From: a virus
Virus record (IMG/VR): IMGVR_UViG_3300025086_000067
Span: 1 to 42,359 of that record
DNA: 42,359 bases
Direction: 5' to 3' (one strand)
In this document: in pieces, positions 14,606-25,200 of the stretch
How the letters are laid out: each line of letters starts with the position of its first letter
Position numbering within the stretch: the first letter of the stretch is position 1
Translations under genes and position numbers: made by a program
The notes under the pieces: model-generated
Seen by the model: only the letters and a program-made list of their open reading frames with translations
Told to the model about the DNA's origin: nothing
Databases searched by the model: none

Positions 14606-16246
14606 ATGGGATACTTAAGTACTTATAACGCGTCGGATTTTGGAAGTTATCAGTTCACTTCTTTAGAAAACATTATAACGCAATTTCAAATAGCTTATGT
14701 TGGGGAAAATAAATTAATACCTAAATTAAAAAAAGCAGACGTTTCTTTTCACGCAATGAGAGCCTTGCAAGAATTATCATTTGATACATTTAAATCCTGT
14801 AAGTCACGGGAAATTACAGTTGGTAATTCATTGCAAATGATGCTTCCAGAAGATTATGTTAACTATGTAAAGCTAACTTGGAGTGATTCTGCTGGTATTG
14901 AACATATATTATATCCAGCTACAAAAACTTCAAACCCTACACCTCAGCAAGAATTTGTGTATTCAGATGCAGTTGTGCCTTATGGATTGAGTTTTGATGG
15001 CGATGATGATTTCTTATCCATCACGTATAATTTTACTAGTGTTTTTAGAGGTTCATTTACTATCTCTTTCTGGGTAAAAGCACAGAATGGACAAGGTTCC
15101 GGAAATCAATATTTTATGGGTTCGGGTGAAACAACTGTCATTAACTCAGACATGTTTCGCTTCTATATCGATTCGACTGGTAAAATTAATTTCCTAATGA
15201 CTGCTAATATACAAAGAGATATTGGCGCTAACAGCGCAGATTACCTCACACTAAGCACCACGAACCCGGTGTTTGATGCTGGAGTTAATGACTGGAAACA
15301 TGTTGTTTTCACTGCGGAGCGTACTGGCACAGGTGCAACTCTTGCTATGGTTACCGCAAAGATTTACGTAAATGGAAGCCTAGCAAGTGACTCTCAATCT
15401 GGAGCAGTGGGCCAACTGCTAGAAAGTTCCCAATTGAGTTTCATTGCTACTTCTCCAATGTATATCGGGGCATATAACCATACACTTGGAGCTAGTCAAC
15501 ATTTTAATGGTGATATGGATGAATTTGCTGTTTGGAACACGGCTTTGAGTGCTAGTGAAATAAGTACTGTATATAACAGCGGTTCGCCTTTCGCATTAGA
15601 AACTGACATTAGTGGATATAGTAAGTCTTCAAATTTAGAAGTGTATTATAAATTTAACGAAGGATCAGGTATTAACGTTGGGGATAGCTCTGGAAATAGT
15701 AGAGATGGAACTATTTCTGCTGGTGGCGCGCCTACTTGGATAGGTGGGCTTAGCAGTTCGTTAGTTGACGGTTCATCAATCCTTCTTAATACTGAGTCTA
15801 AAACATGGCAAAACTATAAATCTACAACTCCATCTGAAAATAATAATAACGATTACGAAGACGATACTTATTGGCGTGTGAATGGAGAAAGATATGGATT
15901 AGATCCGCAGCACGCACAAGTAAATGGTTCCTATTATATAGATTGTGCTTCAGGCGCAATACATTTTAGCTCAAATTTATCTGGAAAAATTGTAATATTA
16001 AAATATATAAGTGATGGTATTGGTACGGATCGAGAGATGGTGGTACATAAGTTTGCAGAAGAAGCAATGTACAAATATATAATCCACGCTATAATGTCTA
16101 CTTCTTCTTACGGCCAAGCTTTAGTTCCTAGATTAACAAAAGAAAAGTTTGCTGCAATTAGAAAAGCAAAATTAAGATTATCAAATATTAAATTAGAAGA
16201 AATAACTCAAATATTAAGAGGCAAGTCTAAGCAAATAAAACACTAA
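14606..16246 (+). CDS. Second neck/connector protein carrying an inserted LamG domain
   Basis: The product has 546 residues. Residues 1-117 are a connector-type part: IITQFQIAYVGENKLIPKLK, SFHAMRALQELSFDTFKSCK, LPEDYVNYVKLTWSD. Residues about 390-546 resume it, with TYWRVNGERYGLDPQHAQVN and the helical end HKFAEEAMYKYIIHAIMSTS and RLTKEKFAAIRKAKLRL. Between them, about 118-388, lies a complete LamG-like domain (LSFDGDDDFLSITYNF; FTISFWVKA; GDMDEFAVWNTALSASEIST; YYKFNEGSG). Without the insert the protein would be about 275 residues, close to its partner. A hand count of 15241-15420 gives 87 G/C of 180 (48%), against 18/60 (30%) at 14701-14760 and 22/60 (37%) at 16081-16140, suggesting a recently acquired domain. 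Confidence 0.7.
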   Translation: MGYLSTYNASDFGSYQFTSLENIITQFQIAYVGENKLIPKLKKADVSFHAMRALQELSFDTFKSCKSREITVGNSLQMMLPEDYVNYVKLTWSDSAGIEHILYPATKTSNPTPQQEFVYSDAVVPYGLSFDGDDDFLSITYNFTSVFRGSFTISFWVKAQNGQGSGNQYFMGSGETTVINSDMFRFYIDSTGKINFLMTANIQRDIGANSADYLTLSTTNPVFDAGVNDWKHVVFTAERTGTGATLAMVTAKIYVNGSLASDSQSGAVGQLLESSQLSFIATSPMYIGAYNHTLGASQHFNGDMDEFAVWNTALSASEISTVYNSGSPFALETDISGYSKSSNLEVYYKFNEGSGINVGDSSGNSRDGTISAGGAPTWIGGLSSSLVDGSSILLNTESKTWQNYKSTTPSENNNNDYEDDTYWRVNGERYGLDPQHAQVNGSYYIDCASGAIHFSSNLSGKIVILKYISDGIGTDREMVVHKFAEEAMYKYIIHAIMSTSSYGQALVPRLTKEKFAAIRKAKLRLSNIKLEEITQILRGKSKQIKH

Positions 16247-16250
16247 TTAA

Positions 16251-19200
16251 ATGCCGGAAATTAAAAACAACTTTACAGGGGGGAAGATGAATAAAGACCT
16301 CGACGAGAGGTTAATGCCCAAGGGTCAATATAGAGACGCGATGAATGTAGAGGTTTCTACTTCTGAAGGTTCAAACGTTGGTACTTTACAAAATATATTA
16401 GGTAATACTAGAGTTGATGTTACTGATACTTTTACCGGTGTCCCTTCTGGTTTTAAGTGTGTTGGAAGTATAGCTGATGAAAAATCAAATAAATTATATT
16501 GGTTTGTTAGTAGTTATGAAAAAGATGCAATTTTAGAATACAATCCACAAACAAAGGAAACAATACCAGTTTTTGTTGATTTAAACGCTTGGAACTCTAA
16601 AGCGGCTTTAAAATTTGCTGGTGAAATAATTACTGGAATAAATATAATTGATGATTTATTACTTTGGACCGATAATGATAGTGAGCCAAAAAAAATAAAC
16701 ATAGAAGAGTGCAAAAAAGGTACTGTTGATTTTAATAGCCATACACAGTTAGAATTTGAACGTGGTAGTTTCAACGGTATGACACTAGAGCTTTTAAGTC
16801 CAAGTAATTCTGCGAACACGTTTGACTTTGCAATTAGCAAACCAAAAAAAGGACTTTATTTTTGGTATGAAAAAAAGCAATTAGAAAAACTATTACAACA
16901 AGATATTGTAGATGGTTTGGTTACTAATATTAGACACTATAGAAATGGAGAATATATAGGTTTAAAACAAGTAAGAATTTTTGATAATCATAGAGGAATG
17001 CATGTTAGGTTGTCTTACCGTATTAGCGACGGTGGTTGGGACCCCGATAATATTGCCACTGAAATTGGTCAAATACCAGCAGAAGAAGATTGGCACGAAG
17101 GAGACATTATTTTTGGTGAAAATATAACGTTAGATATGGAAGAACGTCATATTACGGTTATAAAACCAAAACCTTTAAAAGCACCTGCGGTAAAAATAAA
17201 CCATACCCAGCCATCAGAAAACACAAATAATATTCCTAACTTATTCGAAACAACCTTCCCAAGATTTTCTTATAGATACAAGTATAGAGATGGTGAGTTT
17301 TCTACATTTGCACCTTTCACCGAACCTGTATTTAATCCTAAATTTCCAAAAGATACAAACACAACTTCTACTGGAAACGTTTTTTACAATAAAGATAATG
17401 CTTACACTACAGAAGAACCGTATAATAAAGCTATGGAAAATTCTATTCATTCAATAGAATTAACTGATTTTATTACAGAACAAACGCCAGAGGATGTTGT
17501 GGAAATTGATATATTATATAAGCAAGAAAACTCTAGTATTATATACTCTGTAGGAACTATAAGACATGCAGATAGCGCATGGCACGCTTCAAGTAATCAC
17601 GAGGGGCTTGGTCACGATTTGGGAATAGGTGAAACAGGCACAACATTTGGATATGCTGCTACTGGTAGTTATAATAAAGGAAAATATACTGTAACAACAG
17701 AAAATATTTATGCTGCACTACCAGAAAATCAATTGCTTAGACCTTGGGATAATGTTCCAAGAAGAGCTTTAGCACAAGAGGTAACTGGCAATAGAGTTGT
17801 TTATGGTAATTACTTACAGAATTACGATATAGGCTTGTTAAAACCTGAAGTTCAGGTTGCTTATAGTGATAGGAATAGTTTAATTGGAAGTTTTACTACA
17901 CAAGGTTTACCTTCTGTAAAATCTCAAAGAAACTACCAGGTAGGGGTTGTGTATTGCGATAAGTATGGTAGAGAAACTCCAGTATTCACATCTGATAAAG
18001 GAGCTATAAATATTCCTTGGGAAAAAAATGATGGTTTGAAAAATGCTAGTAGAAATCTTCAATTAAACCCAAGTGTTGCTACTAATTTCCCAGAATGGGT
18101 GGATTCATTAAAGTTTTTTGTAAAAGAAACTTCTAACCCATATTATAATCTAGCGATGGAAAGAGCTTGGGTTTCTAAAGCTACTTATGAACTTGACAAT
18201 GAAGATGGTCATTTATGGATTTCGTTTCCATCATCTGATAGAAACAAAATTACAGAAGAAGATTATATAGTTCTAAAAAAGAAAATTGGAGTTGGAGAAG
18301 AACAAGTGGATTTTGAAAACAAATTTAAAGTTATTGATATAGCTAATGAAGCTCCTGACGCTATAAAATATCGACTAGTTAATTATGGTACAGTTTCAAA
18401 TACTGATTCAAACGCAGCTGCTGTATCACAGCAACGTGTTGACGCGCTTTTTGATAATAATAACGAAAGAATAGACGTTGAAACAGACACTATAAGGATA
18501 GATAAAAGCGAGTGGGAAGACAACTTTAGCACGCCGCTTGAGCAAGGTATGGGTGTTAATACCACTATTTTTGACCCTAAAGATTTATATATTTCTTGGA
18601 GAAAACTTGGGACGGGATCTGGACTTGGTGTTTCTTCTAAAAAATACAGAATAACTGGCGGTACTATAAGTGCTTCTGATTATATAATGAAGTTATCTAC
18701 ACCGATAACTAGAATAGACGCTGATATAGCTCATTTAAATGGAGATTCTAGCACTGGAAATAGTGGTTTAGATCTTCACGATGATTTGGTTGTGCAGATA
18801 GAAAGAAAAGAACTTAAAGACGATGAAAATTTCTCTGGTTCGTTTTTCGTAAAAATATCTAAAAATCAAGTTACAAACTTCATTGAAGAAGGTTCTGATG
18901 TAAACATTAAAGATAATTATATTGTATCAGCAAAAAATAAAAGTTGGTATTGGCGAGATAATATAGCTTCTGTAACTGATATAACTATTTCATCAGCAAC
19001 TGGATACGGCTTGTTTAATTATAATGGATTCGTTAGTACAATTACTTCGTTTGATTCAATACAACACACCCCTAACAATAGTATTGGTGATGTTGCTGGA
19101 GACACCAATAGTAACGGAGGTTTTATTGGTGTCACTGATTATGCCGCGGCTTGGGATGGTATATTGGGGGTATATGAACCAACGTTTTTTATCGATGGAA

Positions 19201-22200
19201 TGCATATGGTGGCTGGACAAAGTGAAGCTAGTGATTATGCTAAATATTGTTGTGTGACTTGGGCTGGATCTACTAAAGTAGGGACAGAAAATACTTCTGG
19301 TTGGAGTTATCCCCCTCTTAAAACCTGGTTGACAGATTTTATTGATAGCGAAAACTACAATCCAAATCAAGAGATTGAAGTGCCTGGCGTTGGTGTGACA
19401 GGAAAATTCCACACAGCATTAAAAAACGCAGTGATAGATATATCTCCTTTAGTAGCTGAAAATGATGAATATAAATTTTACGACACTGATACTAGCGGAC
19501 AAAGAGTTACCGGTTGGGTTGGGCAAGAGCAAAGCGTTAAGAGACTTCTTAGTTTAGGTAACACTATATTTGAAAATCATGTTAACGGTTTAGAAGGAAT
19601 AGTTACTACAACTGAAGACCATTCCACAGGTCCTAGAAGATGGTTTAGTGGAATAACTGGAAACCCAACAGATCAAGGTGTTGGTGTTGATACTAATACG
19701 TATGCCAATGACGATGATGACATAGGTAGACATTTTATGCATTTATCGTTTTTTGCTCCTGGCCGAGATTTAGTGCCGGATACTTTCCCAGGTACCTTCA
19801 CATTGTTTGGTAACGATTCTGTTGGAAATAATTTACAAGGAATATGGGGAGGTGGACATTTTACCGGTACGAAAAACAACGATACATTTGGAGTTGGTGG
19901 CAACACAACACTTCAGCATAGATCACTTTGTTTAGAGGGTAATAATGATTTAAATGATGGCGCTTGGTTACCAGAAACCCCTGGTCCAGGCGTTGGATTC
20001 GGTTATGATTTAGATTACAGGGATTTACACGAAAGACAATGGGACCCAACTTTTAACTCACAGACAGATCCCGAAAATAAAATACGAGATTTTATAAGAA
20101 ATCTTCATGCTGGAGCCCAATTTAAATTTTCAACTGATCCAAATGATGAAATTTATACTATAAAAAAAGTAGTTGTAAAAAAATTATACAATCACACTTC
20201 TTGGAGAAAACCTTATAATAGATATAATGTAAATAATTCTATTGTTGGATCACCTAACGGAGGTTATGATATAGACAGAGCATATCAAGACGATGTTTAT
20301 ATAAGCGTTGAAGAAGCGGCTATTGAGTGGTTAGACACTTTAGATGATAATGGTGGTGGAGGAGATGCAGATAAAGAAACATTGTTAAAAAACAAAATAA
20401 AAGCTTTTGGTAGAGCTAGTAATAGAAGACTTTGTTACATAATAGAACTTGATAAAAATCCAACAGATCAAACTCATAATCCTTTAGCGTTAGCTGTATC
20501 TGCTGATTGGCAAGCTTCCGATTTTGCTAATATAGAATTTGTAGAACAAGTTCAGTCAGTTTTGCTTTCTGAATTAAATAAATTCCCAGCAATATGGGAG
20601 ATTAGCCCTAAGAAACAACAAGTAGATTTAGATATATATTATGAGGCTAGTAATAACATACCGGTAAAACTTAATAGCACTACAAACGAGTTGTTCGCAC
20701 CTATTGGGTGTAGGGTTGAAATACTCGACGGACCTGTTTCTGGGTCTTCTCGTTTAAAAGAATGGAAAGATGGTGCAACAGCTATATTTGAGCCTGGATT
20801 TCCTTTGTTAGCTGTTCCAGGTTCTTTAGAAGCAGATTACTCTGGCTCGTCTTTTAAATTTATTAGAGAAGATGGTAGCTTTACAATAGCACAAGCCGAA
20901 GAACAGGTTCTTAGTGGAGACGTAAATACAGTTGGATACAAGACGGAGTTTCTTTTTAGAGAAGATATCGGTGACAATGTACGTGTTGGATTACCTTATT
21001 ATAATTGTTTTTCTTTTAATAATGGGTTAGAATCTAATAGAATTAAAGATGATTTTAATGAAATGTATATTGGAAATGGAGTTAAAGCATCATCAACAAC
21101 ACAGAAAACTTACGAAGAAGAACGTAGATCACATGGTTTAATATACTCTGGGTTGTATAACTCAAGCTCGGGAATAAACGATTTAAATCAGTTTATAATG
21201 GCTGAGAAAATCACTAAAGATTTAAACCCTACATATGGTAGTATTCAAAAATTATTTCAAAGAAGAATTAGTTTAATAGCTTTCTGCGAAGATAGAGTTG
21301 TAAGTATAACATCAAACAAAGATGCGTTATATAACGCTGATGGAAACCCACAGTTAGTATCAACAAACCTTGTTTTAGGTGATGTAAATCCGTTTGTAGG
21401 AGATTACGGTATATCTAAAAATCCAGAATCGTTCGCGTCGGAATCTTACAGGGCTTATTTCACTGATAAGCAGAGAGGTGCTGTTTTAAGATTATCAAAA
21501 GATGGTTTAACACCTATATCTGATGCCGGAATGCACGATTGGTTTAGAGATAATCTACTTAATTATAGTGCTCTAATAGGAACATATGATAGTTATAAAC
21601 AAAATTATAACATAAGTCTTTCGCATGCTTTTGGGGAAAATATTATATACAATACTTATTTTGATTTAGGACAAGAGTCCACTAGTCAATTAAAAACCTT
21701 ACTAAATTACGTTGCAAATCCAACTGTTACTAGTGGTACTAATTTACAGTATGGTTATGAAAGAAAAAACGTGTTAAATGACAGTGAGTTCGTTTGGGGA
21801 CCACAAAATAGAGATCTGAATGCCGACGTAGTTGTTACTATGCATCCTGCTATCGCCACTGGAGAGCTTCAAGAATATGTTCCTCCTAGAGCTCCTGTAG
21901 CAGAAGTGTTAACAAATTTACCAACGCTTTTAGGTGGGTACACTGGTTCAGGATCGCAAATCACTGGTACTACCGCGGCTGATTTAATAACAGTTAACGG
22001 GCAATTAGGCGCGTACACAGTGCCAGATAACGCGGCGACAATTTTAGCGAATGATGTATACGATTATAATGGAAACATTATTAGCTCTGTGAGTGGTTTT
22101 GTTACCGATCCTAATAATCCAAATGCGGTTGGAGCATATACAGTCGCTGCTGTTGATGCGTCTGTAAGCGATGTAATAATACAACAAAACCAACAAAACT

Positions 22201-25200
22201 TTAATACACTCAACAGTGTAGGTGGTAGTGTTACTGGTGGCAACCCAGAAACTGACCTTCAAATCACTGGTTATACAGCGGTAACAAGTGCCACACAAAC
22301 AAGCGCTACTCAAGTAACAACCACCCCTTATGATGAGGTTGGAGCTGTTGCAACACCTTTTGAAACAGCACAGTGGGACAATTACCCGAACAATCCAGTC
22401 GGAACAGATATTCTTAAAACAGTTGCTATTTCTAGTTACTCAGGAAATATTTGGGGTCAAGGCATAGCATCGACTAGTGATAACTATTTAGATCCTAATG
22501 TTTATTCTGTTCCTAGAAGAATAATAAGTGGAGTTACTATAAATGAAAATCAAATTAATTCATTGAACAATGGTAGTAGTCAATTTCCACTAGACTATGC
22601 AAATAATTATGATCCTTCAGTTGAAAAAGGTTATGGTAATAACAACGGTTATCCTGCTCAAAGCGCCAACCATCTTAATCAGTTTTCGCAAGCTATCACT
22701 AGGAGCTCGGTTAGTAAAAATATTGTTTTTGATAGAGCGCCTCACGCTAATACATATTTAGAGTTTAGAGCTATTGGGCATGATGGCGCTAGTCATTTCG
22801 ATGACTATATAACTGATATTGGTTATGATAACGTGACTTATGCCAACTGGGAGGTAGCATACGCCGCTAACCCTGCTAATACACCTATGCCTGTTCGTCA
22901 TAGATCTGTTTTTAATGGTCAAGAAATTCACGTTCAAGTGAGGTTAAAGGTTTATCAAAGTGGATTAGGTTATAACCAGATTGGTGGATATTTTAGCGGT
23001 CATAACAATGTAAAGCCTAGAATACAATTACTTGATGGGGTGGGCGGCATTATACCAAATAATAAGTTTTGTTCTCCAACCTTAGGACATTCATCAAATC
23101 CTATTACTGGTACGTTGAGTGATGAACAATTTTTATACGAGAAAGATAATCCTTTCCCTAACAATGGTTTATCTGAAGTTGCAAACGACCCAGGGACTTT
23201 TAATAAGTGGGAGTGGGATGGGCTGCAACTAGGAAATGGTAACGTGGGATCTACAGTTAATTGCAATTGTAAAGATATTAGACGTTATCAATCAAATAGT
23301 GCGGTTGCATTTTCTTCAACTGGTGATTATATTGGTTATACTGAAACTAACTCTGTAAATACTAGTTTACCGTGGCACAACACAACTGTTGGGTTTTCAG
23401 GAGGTTCATCTGTAAATATGAATAACGTGCCTCATATGTTTGATCAAACAGCTATTGTTACTGTTGGTGCTAGATGGAAGTTTAGAGATCCAGTACAGCA
23501 AAACGGTGACGGATCTCCTAAAGCAGGTATAACAAATATTATAGAGAAACAAGTAGTTAACGATCTTATAATTAGAATCTCAAACGGGGCGCCCGTGGCT
23601 AGTGACCCAACACATTATAATTATAATAATAGTTGGGGGGAAAAACCTCTTAGAAACGCGCTTTGGGAAGTGGAGCGTGTGCACGTGACAAGCCTTTATG
23701 AGCCATATAGAGCTTCTAGAACTGAAACGCTACAAGGATACATTGACTATACAGGCCCAACTCTTTATGAAAATTTTACCGCATACCAACCACCATCACA
23801 ATTCGTAACATATATACCTGTATCAGGCTTTGAACAATACATCCCGCCTGAACCAGAAATTACAGAAATAAAAGAAGTGGAGGCGGTTCCACCTTTCCCA
23901 GTACCAGCTTGGGCAGAAGTACAGCACCAAACGTTTGGATGGACAATGCAAGGTCATGGTAATTACACTAATAGTTATTTTAGTAACTTAGGTACCAATC
24001 CTGGTCAATATGGACCTTCGTTTGGTGGAATGCAAATTATTGGGAAGAAAGCAGCTCCGGATCCTGCGGATTTACCAAGTAATCACCCTGATACCACGTA
24101 CACCGTTCCTAACAACTGGGAATACAACTCTTGGAATCAAGACAATACAGTTAGCGGTGCGTCTGGAAATCCTAGTGGTAACTTTAATTGGCCTTATGTT
24201 AGTGGTGATGATAACAATCCTAACACGTATACTATTGATCAGCATTTGTTTGTCCACACGCCTTTAGATAGTAATGGAGACAAAAGTGCTGTTTATATTA
24301 AATTTGATATAACTGCTGACTCATGGGTAGCTGGCGATTGGTATTTAGTTGATCTTGAATTTGACGAAACTTATGATGGCGGTGGTGGTTTAGGCGTGGC
24401 TGGTACAGGTGGTGACAACGGAAGCTGTCATATCACTCATATCGCTTCACAAAATTGGAATGGTACTGTAGGTATAGATATACACCCAGAGGGTGTTGGT
24501 CGATATTCAGGAAAAGCTAGCCTCGTACCTAAACATTCTCATGTCATGTTGCTCCCTAGAGTTAGAAATGAATATGGTAACACTGATGGTTCTGGTGACG
24601 GTAAAAATGTTATAAGAGCAATATTTCAAGCGGCACCCGATTCTTTAAGGCTTGATAATAATATTAATACACCTACTGAAAACGGTAATCAATTTGAGCT
24701 TTATCTTTATAATTTTATAAATAGCGCAAAACTTGAAACTGTTATTGTTAAAAAACTAGATTATGGTCTTACAGAAGGTGTTATTGGTGGTAGTGCTTTT
24801 AGTTGGGAGCATACTGTAGATATCTTAACCCACTCATTTACAAAAAGAAAAATTTATTGGAAAGATAATAAATTATGTTGGGATGTAACACAAGGTAATG
24901 ATTATAATTGGCTTCAACGGTTTGGAAACCCAACATATCAAGTTCCTTCATACCCACCACCACACCCGGGTGAGTATGGTTGGATTTTAAAATTTACTGT
25001 TGGACCAAACCCAGACACAGGAACTTTTAGTGGTGATGGTCTCAGGGGTTATGTAAATAATAATGAAACAAACTTAGGGCCATTAGGAACTTCATACGAT
25101 GGATTATATTTTAGTGATATACAAGACGAAGGTGATTACGAAATATTTTTCACAACAAATGGAGATGAAACGGACTGGTATATACATCATGATAATGGTG

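Noticed and set aside
16514-24267. Several long open frames on the minus strand and in other + frames inside the 16251-26540 gene
   Set aside because: They overlap a continuous, recognisable tail protein, have hydrophobic or low-quality compositions typical of antisense frames in AT-rich DNA, and lack plausible starts.
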